Below are positions 1 to 5,301 of a DNA stretch of 5,301 nucleotides, piece after piece. Numbering within the stretch: the first letter of the stretch is position 1; every line of letters starts with the position of its first letter. Below the pieces are notes generated by a model that did not search any database, had not been told where the DNA came from, and saw only the letters and a program-made list of their open reading frames with translations. This DNA is from Clostridiales bacterium (lineage in GTDB: Bacteria; Bacillota; Clostridia; Oscillospirales; CAG-272). The DNA lies in assembly GCA_012511425.1 (NCBI GenBank), contig JAAZGC010000039.1, positions 1-5,301 on the forward strand. The letters run 5' to 3'. The translations under genes were made by a program, and so were the position numbers.

Positions 1-1235
1 ACGTCCTTGTTGTGGTCGGAAACGGTGCGACGCTTGAAGTTCAGCGCGAAGCTGACATAGGCAACTGCGATCTCATGGTAGCGGTAACATCAAGCGATGA
101 AACCAACCTGCTTTGCTGCATTCTTGCGAAAAAACTCGGCTGCCGCCATACTATTTCAAGAGTCCGGAATGCCGAATACAACCAGCAGCTCCAGTATCTT
201 CGCGAGGATCTGGGATTGTCAATGGTAATAAATCCCGAGCTGATGACGGCGCATCAGATCTTCCGCTCAATCGAGTTCCCGTCGTTTCTGAATCTTGACG
301 CATTTGCCAAAGGCCGCGTTGAGCTTGTCGAGCTTCTGCTTGACGAAAAGAATGCGCTTACCGACCGTCGAATAGACGATATGAAAGGGGAGCTGCGCCG
401 GCATATCCTCGTCTGTGCGGTAGAGCGGGACGGAGAGGTTATGATTCCGAGAGGCGGATTTGTGTTTAAAGCCGGAGATAAGATCACGATAACCGCCTCC
501 CGCCGCGACCTCGCAAAGGTCATAAAACAGCTTGAGCTTGACGTTCAGAAGATCCGGAACGTCATGATAATCGGCGGCTCGACGATAGCCGAGTATCTCG
601 CCGACGACCTTTTAAATGTCGGAATCGGCGTCAAGATAATTGAAATAGACGAAGAGCGGGCGAACGAGCTTGCCGAACGGCTTCCCAAAGCTCTTGTGAT
701 TAACGACGACGGCAGCTCCCACGATGTTCTGAGAGCCGAGCGGATAGATGAGACCGATGCCGTCGTGACCCTCACCGGTGTCGACGAAATGAATATCGTC
801 ATCTCGATGTTTTCTTCAAAGTCGGGAGTTCCCAAAACCATTACCAAGCTTGACAACAACGAATACAACGTCCTTTTTGCCGACAAGGGTATCGGTTCTA
901 CCGTCTGCCCTAAGGAACTGATAACCAACGACATCCTGCGCTATGTCCGCGCGATGTCGAGCAGCGGCGGTTCGGCGATCACTCTTCACCGGATAGTCGA
1001 TGAAAAAGCCGAGGCTATCGAATTTGAAGTCGGCGAAGACACCCTGCACCTCGGCGAGCCCTTCAGCAAGATCCCGCTGCGAAAGGATCTGCTCGTAGCG
1101 TGCATTACAAGGATGGGAAACATAATTTTCCCACACGGAGCCGACTGCCTGCATAAAGGCGATACGGTTATAATCGTAACAACGTCGGAACATACCGTAT
1201 TTGAGCTGAATGACATTTTTACCGACAGTGAATAA
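1..1235 (+). CDS. trkA: Trk system potassium uptake protein TrkA, 5'-partial
   Basis: TrkA is the peripheral cytosolic subunit of Trk K+ uptake. It binds NAD(H) or adenine nucleotides through RCK domains and gates TrkH. The frame opens at base 3 and is readable for 410 residues to TAA at 1233-1235. About 45 N-terminal residues, including the first Rossmann glycine motif, lie upstream of the window, so the internal GTG at 12 is not the start. Visible order: rest of RCK1 (VVVGNGA and VTSSDETNL, to about residue 95), first TrkA_C domain (FAKGRVELVELLL, about 101-178), RCK2 (about 185-310, glycine region IIGGSTIAEYLA, acidic strand end KIIEIDEE), second TrkA_C (about 333-408). Two RCK plus two TrkA_C units is the usual bacterial TrkA plan, and the implied total of about 455 residues is normal. 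Odd point: RCK2 reads GGSTIA where a GxGxxG-like motif is expected. It lies 55 bp upstream of trkH, probably in one operon. Confidence 0.96.
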   Translation, partial: VLVVVGNGATLEVQREADIGNCDLMVAVTSSDETNLLCCILAKKLGCRHTISRVRNAEYNQQLQYLREDLGLSMVINPELMTAHQIFRSIEFPSFLNLDAFAKGRVELVELLLDEKNALTDRRIDDMKGELRRHILVCAVERDGEVMIPRGGFVFKAGDKITITASRRDLAKVIKQLELDVQKIRNVMIIGGSTIAEYLADDLLNVGIGVKIIEIDEERANELAERLPKALVINDDGSSHDVLRAERIDETDAVVTLTGVDEMNIVISMFSSKSGVPKTITKLDNNEYNVLFADKGIGSTVCPKELITNDILRYVRAMSSSGGSAITLHRIVDEKAEAIEFEVGEDTLHLGEPFSKIPLRKDLLVACITRMGNIIFPHGADCLHKGDTVIIVTTSEHTVFELNDIFTDSE

Positions 1236-1277
1236 ATGGCTGATTCAGCAGTGAGCCTGTTTCTTATCCTGCCGAAT

Positions 1278-1281
1278 GGAG
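1278..1281 (+). promoter_or_regulatory. Shine-Dalgarno site of the first trkH
   Basis: GGAG lies nine bases before the ATT at 1291 and much too far (45 bases) from the first in-frame ATG at 1327. An in-frame TGA at 1282-1284 rules out any start further upstream. The site therefore decides in favour of ATT 1291 as the start codon. The second trkH copy has the same arrangement at 2827-2842, with the same distance from GGAG to its start codon. Confidence 0.7.
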
Positions 1282-1290
1282 TGATGTTTT

Positions 1291-2742
1291 ATTAACAGGA
1301 AAATTATTCTTAAATATATCGGATATATGCTTGCTCTTGAGGGAGCTTTCATGATCCCGGCGCTGGTAATAGCTCTGGCGCTCGGCGAAAAAGCATCCGC
1401 CGCAGCTTTTGCGGAGGTCATCGGTTTTTGTCTGGTCATCGGAGCCGGCGGTATAATTCTCAAAGCTGACTTCAATAAAGTATACGCAAAAGAGGGCTAT
1501 GTTACCGTTGCGCTTGCCTGGATTCTGCTGTCGCTCGTCGGCGCGCTGCCTTTTACTTTGAGCGGCTCGATACCTAATTATATAGACGCGATTTTCGAGT
1601 GCGTCTCCGGATTTACCACCACCGGCGCAAGCATATTGAAAGATGTCGAAGCGCTTCCGCGGAGCATGCTCTATTGGCGCAGCTTTACGCACTGGCTCGG
1701 CGGTATGGGTGTTCTGGTGTTTATCCTTGCGATCATGCCGCGAAACGCCGGCAGCGGAACCGGGTTTCATATACTTAGAGCGGAAAGCCCCGGGCCTTCG
1801 GTTGGCAAGTTCGTCCCGAAGATGCGCAGCAACGCAAGGATCCTTTACGGCATTTATGTCGCATTGACTTTCATAATGGCTTTGCTGCTGATCATATTCA
1901 GGATGCCTGTGTTCGATGCCGTCTGCATCACCTTCGGAACCGCCGGAACCGGAGGATTCGGGATTTTAGCCGATAGCTGCGCGTCATATACCTCGGCTCA
2001 GCAGATAATAATCACCGTCTTCATGATCCTTTTCGGAATCAATTTCTCGATATATTTTCTTTTATTAATCGGAAATATCAAAGCGGCGGTTCTCGATGAA
2101 GAAACAATCGCTTATCTTGCGATAATAGCCGTTTCGACTTTGATTATCATGTTTAATGTTAGAGATTTTTTCCCGAGTTGGGGGGAAGCTTTGAAAAATT
2201 CAGCGTTTCAGGTAGGGTCGATAATAACAACTTCCGGATTTGCAACGACAGACTTCAACAAGTGGCCGGAACTGTCCAAAACAATACTCGTAACGCTTAT
2301 GTTTATCGGCGCCAGTGCCGGTTCGACCGGCGGAGGACTGAAAGTAAGCCGAATCATTATCCTGCTTAAATCTTCCCGCCGCACTTTAAAGAAAATGATT
2401 CATCCGCAGAGCGTAAAACACGTCAGACTTTCCCGAAAAACCGTCGATATCGGCGTGGTGCACGGAGTTAATATCTACATAGTCGTTTACTGCATCATTT
2501 ATGCGCTGTCCCTGCTTCTGATATCCATCGACGATTTCGACTTTACGACCAACTTCACCGCGGTTGCGGCTACCATAAACAACGTCGGACCCGGTCTCGG
2601 CGCTGTCGGACCGGCAGGCAATTTTGCTTCATATTCGTTTTTAAGCAAACTTGTGTTAAGCGCGGATATGCTTATCGGCCGCCTTGAAATATTCCCGATG
2701 CTGCTGCTTTTCTCTCCCGGCACATGGAAAAGGGCTGTGTAA
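1291..2742 (+). CDS. trkH: Trk potassium uptake protein TrkH, full length, probable ATT start
   Basis: TrkH is the integral membrane K+ channel subunit, a dimer gated by TrkA. From ATT at 1291 it is 483 residues, about the usual TrkH length. The D0 helix pair covers about residues 8-60. Four pore units follow, with filter glycines visible in each: SGFTTTGAS (G112), GTAGTGGFG (around 221-222), TTSGFATTDF (G316) and NNVGPGLG (G433). The third unit is followed by the intramembrane-loop segment GASAGSTGGGLKVSR. The C-terminus carries the conserved GRLEIF with its arginine. Start choice: the first ATG in frame (1327) has no ribosome site and would cut into the first helix, while GGAG sits nine bases before ATT-AAC, giving (M)NRKIILKYIGYML, like family members that begin MN. 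An upstream in-frame TGA at 1282 excludes other starts. It follows trkA by 55 bp. Nothing essential appears to be missing. The start is inferred; if ATG is used the protein is 471 residues. Confidence 0.95.
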   Translation: MNRKIILKYIGYMLALEGAFMIPALVIALALGEKASAAAFAEVIGFCLVIGAGGIILKADFNKVYAKEGYVTVALAWILLSLVGALPFTLSGSIPNYIDAIFECVSGFTTTGASILKDVEALPRSMLYWRSFTHWLGGMGVLVFILAIMPRNAGSGTGFHILRAESPGPSVGKFVPKMRSNARILYGIYVALTFIMALLLIIFRMPVFDAVCITFGTAGTGGFGILADSCASYTSAQQIIITVFMILFGINFSIYFLLLIGNIKAAVLDEETIAYLAIIAVSTLIIMFNVRDFFPSWGEALKNSAFQVGSIITTSGFATTDFNKWPELSKTILVTLMFIGASAGSTGGGLKVSRIIILLKSSRRTLKKMIHPQSVKHVRLSRKTVDIGVVHGVNIYIVVYCIIYALSLLLISIDDFDFTTNFTAVAATINNVGPGLGAVGPAGNFASYSFLSKLVLSADMLIGRLEIFPMLLLFSPGTWKRAV

Positions 2743-2824
2743 TATCCGGATAGACATTTTTAACTCAATATCATTCGGCAGCCTATCGATATGACTATAG
2801 TGTAAAAATCATTCTTCGGCTGAT

Positions 2825-3154
2825 TTGGAGGGATATTTCATAAACAAAAGAGTTCTTCTGAAATATATCGGATATATGCTCGCTCTCGAGGGAGTATTCA
2901 TGATCCCTGCGCTGATTATCGCCGCTGTGCTTCACGAAAGAGCGTCGGTTGTCGCTCTCGCGGAAACAATAGTCATATGTTTTCTGCTCGGCACCGCCGG
3001 CACCGGCGGAATCGGAGTTCTGGCGGACAGCTGCGCATCATACACAGTTGCGCAGCAGATAAAAATCACGGTCTTCATGATACTCTTCGGGATCAGTTTC
3101 TCGATGTATTTTCTCTTGCTGTCGGGAAATTTAAAGGCGTTTTTCTTCGATTAG
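2825..3154 (+). CDS. Readable 5' part of the second trkH copy, ending at TAG
   Basis: This is the piece a gene finder would call: TTG at 2825 to TAG at 3152-3154, 109 residues (104 if initiation is at ATA 2840). It carries the first D0 helix (YIGYMLALEGVFMIPALIIAA), most of the second, the fusion to the second-unit filter GTAGTGG, and one more strong hydrophobic helix (ITVFMILFGISFSMYFLLL). It would be a small membrane protein of about three helices. The better ribosome site favours ATA 2840 over TTG 2825. Whether a stable product forms is unknown; most likely it is only the front of a broken gene. Confidence 0.4.
   Translation: MEGYFINKRVLLKYIGYMLALEGVFMIPALIIAAVLHERASVVALAETIVICFLLGTAGTGGIGVLADSCASYTVAQQIKITVFMILFGISFSMYFLLLSGNLKAFFFD
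2827..2832 (+). promoter_or_regulatory. Shine-Dalgarno site of the second trkH copy
   Basis: GGAGGG is a near-consensus ribosome site. It lies seven to eight bases before ATA-AAC at 2840 and overlaps the only canonical-type candidate, TTG at 2825, which therefore cannot use it. Its position matches GGAG at 1278 upstream of the first trkH, which supports ATA (ancestrally probably ATG) as the initiation point. Confidence 0.7.
2984..3008 (+). other. Internal deletion junction in the second trkH copy
   Basis: Sequence to the left of about 2990 matches trkH up to 1440, and sequence to the right matches trkH from 1936, so exactly 495 bp are missing. The corresponding ends in the intact copy are an imperfect 14-base direct repeat (1438-1451 and 1933-1946, 11 of 14 identical, GC-rich). 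This fits a deletion by slippage or recombination between short repeats. The exact breakpoint cannot be placed within the repeat. Confidence 0.85.
3152..3154 (+). other. In-frame amber (TAG) codon interrupting the second trkH copy
   Basis: The codon aligns with GAA (Glu) at 2098-2100 of the intact trkH, in the stretch LDEETIAYLAI versus FD-stop-ESLTYLAI. Reading continues in the same frame for another 213 codons that closely match TrkH. A GAG ancestor would need only one base change. The three terminal stop codons visible in the window are all TAA, so the window itself gives no evidence on whether TAG is read as sense here. Confidence 0.9.
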
Positions 3155-3202
3155 GAATCTCTAACATATCTTGCGATAATAGCTGTTTCCATCCTGATTA
3201 TC

Positions 3203-3796
3203 ATGTTTGACCTCCGGCACATATATCCGCATTGCGATGAAGCGCTGCAGAAAGCGGCGTTCCACGTCGCGTCGATTATATCGTGTTCGAGTTTTACCAC
3301 AACCGACTATAACCTCTGGCCCGGGCTGTCAAAGACGGTGATCATATTATTGATGTTTATAGGAGCCTGCGCCGGTTCGACCGGCGGGGGACTTAAGGTC
3401 AGCCGGATTATAATAATGTTCAAATCCGCCCGCCTTGCGATAAGAAAGATGATCCATCCGAAAAGCGTAAAGCAGATGAGGATTTCCGGGAAAATAGTAA
3501 GCGCCGATATCGTCCGCGGAGTCAGGGTCTATATCGGGATTTACAGCCTGATATTCGCACTCTCTCTTATTTTAATATCGGTCGACAATCTTGACTTCAC
3601 GACCAACTTTACCGCCGTTTCGGCTGCATTAAACAATGTCGCTCCCGGTCTCGGCGATGTCGGTCCGGCAGGCAATTTCGGCAAATACTCGATGTTCAGC
3701 AAGCTCGTCCTCGGGGCGGATATGCTGATCGGCCGTCTCGAAATATTCCCGGTGCTGCTGCTCATTTCTCCCGCGACATGGAGAAAGGCAAGATAA
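3203..3796 (+). CDS. 3' part of the second trkH copy (third and fourth pore units)
   Basis: The first ATG after the amber codon opens 197 residues covering the end of the second-to-third unit linker, the third pore unit (CSSFTTTDYNLWP and the GSTGGGLKVSRII loop) and the fourth pore unit (NNVAPGLGDVGPAGNF, then GRLEIFPVLLL). No ribosome binding site precedes 3203 (the upstream bases are TTTCCATCCTGATTATC), so separate translation would need reinitiation. It is more likely the tail of the broken gene than an independent half-channel. Its TAA is 18 bp before recQ. Confidence 0.35.
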   Translation: MFDLRHIYPHCDEALQKAAFHVASIISCSSFTTTDYNLWPGLSKTVIILLMFIGACAGSTGGGLKVSRIIIMFKSARLAIRKMIHPKSVKQMRISGKIVSADIVRGVRVYIGIYSLIFALSLILISVDNLDFTTNFTAVSAALNNVAPGLGDVGPAGNFGKYSMFSKLVLGADMLIGRLEIFPVLLLISPATWRKAR

Positions 3797-3804
3797 ATAA
3801 TATC

Positions 3805-3808
3805 AGGA
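3805..3808 (+). promoter_or_regulatory. Ribosome binding site of recQ
   Basis: AGGA lies six bases before ATG 3815, inside the 18-bp gap between the second trkH copy and recQ. An in-frame TGA (3812-3814) directly before the ATG fixes the start. The gap is too small for a separate promoter plus leader, so recQ is either read through from upstream or driven from a promoter inside the trkH remnant. Confidence 0.6.
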
Positions 3809-3814
3809 TTTTGA

Positions 3815-5301
3815 ATGTCTTATAACGAAAAATACTCAATTCTCAAAAATCTCTTCGGCTACGACAGTTTCCGCCCCGGTCAGGAGCGGATGATAGACGA
3901 TATCCTCACCGGTCAAGACTGCTTTGCGGTAATGCCTACCGGAGCCGGCAAGTCATGCTGCTATCAGATACCGGCGCTTATGCTGCCGGGGATTACCCTG
4001 GTGGTTTCGCCGCTTATCTCGCTTATGAAAGATCAGGTAACGGCTCTGAAGCAGCTCGGCGTAGCCGCCGCATATCTCAACAGCTCGCTCACCCCGCGAC
4101 AGTTCGACCTCGCACTGTCAAACGCAAGATACGGTCTTTATAAGATTATTTATGTCGCCCCGGAGCGGCTGCTGACACAGGGTTTCCTTGACTTTGCGTC
4201 CTCTGTCGAAATATCTCTTCTGGCAGTAGACGAAGCCCACTGCGTTTCCCAATGGGGACAGGATTTCCGCCCGTCATACCTCGAGATACAGGACTTCATA
4301 AATCTTCTTGCAAAACGTCCGACAGTTGCGGCTTTCACCGCAACGGCTACCGAACAGGTCAGGGAAGACGTCGTAAAATACCTCGGCCTTATAAATCCGG
4401 ATGTTATGGTGACGGGCTTTGACCGGGATAACCTTTATTACGAAGTAGCTCAGCCGGGCAATAAATATTCCGCTCTTCTCGGATATATACGCTCCCGTAA
4501 GTCCGACCGCGGCATCGTTTATTGCTCGACCCGAAAAACTGTTGATGAGCTTTTCTCCAAGCTTACGGCCGACGGCATATCTGTCGGCAGATACCACGCT
4601 GGCATGGACGACGATGAGCGGAGAATAAATCAGGATAACTTCACATACGACCGCATCGATGTAATAGCTGCGACAAACGCCTTCGGAATGGGGATCGACA
4701 AGTCGGATATCCGATATGTAATCCACTATAATATGCCTAAAAATCCGGAAAGCTATTATCAGGAAGCCGGACGCGCCGGGAGGGACGGCGCACCGGCCGA
4801 ATGTATCCTGTATTACAGCGGTCAGGACGTAATTATCGATAAGTTTCTGATAGAAAATTCGACGGAAGGCTCCGACCTTGACGAGAAAACCCTCGCGGAG
4901 CTTAAAGAACGCGACTTCAAGCGTCTCGAGCTTATGGTCGAATACTGTATGACTCCGGATTGCCTGCGCAGATATATTCTTGAATATTTCGGAGAAACGG
5001 ACCGTAAGCCGGATAATTGCGGAAACTGCGCCAACTGCATGGGCAAATATAAAACCGCCGATGTAACAAAAGAAGCCGGTGTAGTGCTTAAGTTTCTCAA
5101 AGAATTCAACGAAAACGGTTTCGGATTCGGAATAGGCGCTTCAAATCTTGCGGACGCACTGAAAGGAAGCCGTACCGACGCCGTAAAACGGTTGAATCTG
5201 GACGAAGAGCCCGGCTATTCCGCCCTGTCGCAGATGCCGCTCGCGGATATAAGGCGAATTATAGATACCCTCGTTTCCCGCGAATATCTCGAATATTCGC
5301 A
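3815..5301 (+). CDS. recQ: ATP-dependent DNA helicase RecQ, 3'-partial
   Basis: RecQ is a 3'-5' DNA helicase that unwinds forks and recombination intermediates. The frame from ATG 3815 is open for 495 codons to the window end. Visible in order: motif 0 FRPGQE (Q23), Walker A PTGAGKS (K46), motif Ia VVSPLISLMKDQV, motif II DEAH (139-142) with the aromatic loop CVSQWGQDFRP, motif III FTATAT (174-179), motif IV IVYCSTRK, motif V TNAFGMGIDK, and motif VI QEAGRAGRDG (316-325, Arg320 and Arg323). Zinc-binding cysteines follow at C383, C402, C405 and C408 in the RecQ spacing C-x18-C-x2-C-x2-C. The winged-helix RQC domain begins at about residue 417 and is cut off (GFGIGASNLADALKG onward). Any HRDC domain would lie outside the window. 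All visible catalytic residues are intact, so this is a functional-looking copy. It follows the degenerate trkH by 18 bp on the same strand; no functional tie to K+ transport is known. Confidence 0.97.
   Translation, partial: MSYNEKYSILKNLFGYDSFRPGQERMIDDILTGQDCFAVMPTGAGKSCCYQIPALMLPGITLVVSPLISLMKDQVTALKQLGVAAAYLNSSLTPRQFDLALSNARYGLYKIIYVAPERLLTQGFLDFASSVEISLLAVDEAHCVSQWGQDFRPSYLEIQDFINLLAKRPTVAAFTATATEQVREDVVKYLGLINPDVMVTGFDRDNLYYEVAQPGNKYSALLGYIRSRKSDRGIVYCSTRKTVDELFSKLTADGISVGRYHAGMDDDERRINQDNFTYDRIDVIAATNAFGMGIDKSDIRYVIHYNMPKNPESYYQEAGRAGRDGAPAECILYYSGQDVIIDKFLIENSTEGSDLDEKTLAELKERDFKRLELMVEYCMTPDCLRRYILEYFGETDRKPDNCGNCANCMGKYKTADVTKEAGVVLKFLKEFNENGFGFGIGASNLADALKGSRTDAVKRLNLDEEPGYSALSQMPLADIRRIIDTLVSREYLEYS

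Larger units (their letters stand above)
1278..3796 (+). repeat. Tandem duplication of trkH including its ribosome binding site
   Basis: Unit 1 spans 1278-2742 and unit 2 spans 2827-3796. The Shine-Dalgarno-to-start segment (16 bases in each, 12 identical) and the coding region align without gaps except for one block. Positions 1291-1440 match 2840-2989, positions 1441-1935 have no counterpart, and 1936-2742 match 2990-3796 at a constant offset. A hand alignment gives roughly two thirds amino-acid identity, with many synonymous third-base changes, so the duplication is old or the second copy came from a related strain. The 84 bases upstream of unit 2's ribosome site do not clearly resemble the upstream of unit 1. 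Confidence 0.9.
2840..3796 (+). pseudogene. Degenerate second trkH copy (internal deletion plus amber codon)
   Basis: The same frame runs from ATA at 2840 to TAA at 3794-3796, 318 codons, interrupted only by TAG at 3152-3154. Residues 1-50 match the start of the upstream TrkH (D0 first helix and most of the second). Then 165 codons are absent: the rest of D0, all of the first pore unit, and the first helix and pore helix of the second unit. Residue 51 onward matches TrkH 216-483. The second filter survives as GTAGTGGIG, but the third reads CSSFTTTDY (glycine to serine, 3290-3292) and the fourth NNVAPGLG (glycine to alanine, 3641-3643). The loop segment GACAGSTGGGLKVSR and C-terminal GRLEIF remain. 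With one pore loop lost and two filter glycines changed, K+ conduction like that of TrkH is very unlikely. The uninterrupted frame elsewhere suggests that decay is recent or that part of the protein is still made. A readthrough product or a repurposed membrane protein are alternatives. Confidence 0.85.

Noticed and set aside
1239..1249. Inverted repeat GCTGATTCAGC after trkA
   Set aside because: The arms are five bases with a one-base centre and no T-run follows; it cannot form a stable terminator hairpin.
1284..1295. Mini-ORF ATG-TTT-TAT-TAA just before trkH as a leader peptide
   Set aside because: GGAG lies only two bases from this ATG, the peptide is three residues, and the second copy has ATA at the same place.
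1327..1329. ATG as the start of trkH
   Set aside because: It has no ribosome site and removes 12 residues that are conserved in the second copy (NRKIILKYIGY versus NKRVLLKYIGY), including the lead into the first helix. It is kept only as a fallback.
1264..1770. Antisense open frame of 168 codons
   Set aside because: It overlaps trkH entirely, its translation is low-complexity and charged with no recognisable domain, and the sense strand fully explains the sequence. Other antisense frames in the window were dismissed for the same reason.
2743..2761. Palindrome TATCCGGATA followed by a T-run after the first trkH
   Set aside because: A ten-base palindrome without a loop gives at most a three-pair stem, too weak for a terminator; a protein site cannot be shown from one occurrence.
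2796..2801. TATAGT as a -10 element of a promoter for the second copy and recQ
   Set aside because: No acceptable -35 sequence lies 16-18 bases upstream, and the TG of an extended -10 is misplaced by one base.
3955..4143. Short plus-strand frame inside recQ suggesting a frameshift
   Set aside because: The recQ frame is continuous through this stretch, with motifs Ia and the region before motif II intact; the other frame is a shadow.
1..5301. A novel defence or mobile system
   Set aside because: No transposase, integrase, toxin-antitoxin pair, nuclease, CRISPR repeat or terminal inverted repeat was found. RecQ here has only its usual housekeeping domains.

Overview
The window is a bacterial stretch with three tightly packed plus-strand loci: a Trk-type potassium uptake module followed by a RecQ DNA helicase. 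Gene density, strong GGAG/GGAGG ribosome binding sites, moderate GC with frequent ATA isoleucine codons, and the style of the TrkH and RecQ proteins suggest an uncultured Firmicute, most likely a gut-type Clostridia. The taxonomic guess is an inference from protein style only.

Layout: bases 1-1235 hold the 3' nine-tenths of trkA (cytosolic RCK gating protein). After a 55-bp gap comes trkH (1291-2742), a full-length 483-residue potassium channel subunit with all four pore-loop filters. After a 97-bp gap comes a second trkH-like copy (2840-3796). It aligns codon for codon with the first except for one exact 495-bp (165-codon) in-frame deletion and one in-frame TAG. It has also lost the filter glycines of the third and fourth pore loops, so it is annotated as a degenerate paralogue. 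Eighteen bases after its stop, recQ begins at 3815 and runs off the window end inside its RQC winged-helix domain.

How they work together: TrkA binds nucleotides and forms the gating ring beneath a TrkH dimer, so trkA plus the first trkH form a complete K+ uptake system apart from the missing TrkA N-terminus. The second copy cannot form a normal four-loop pore. RecQ has no known functional link to potassium transport and probably only shares the transcript.

The points most worth a second look are all in the trkH pair. Both copies seem to start at non-AUG codons (ATT and ATA) at the same place behind a good Shine-Dalgarno sequence. The second copy combines a clean in-frame deletion, a single amber codon and loss of both surviving diagnostic filter glycines, yet has no frameshift over about 318 codons. 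No RNA gene, CRISPR array, insertion sequence or convincing terminator was seen. No stretch longer than 300 bases lacks a gene.
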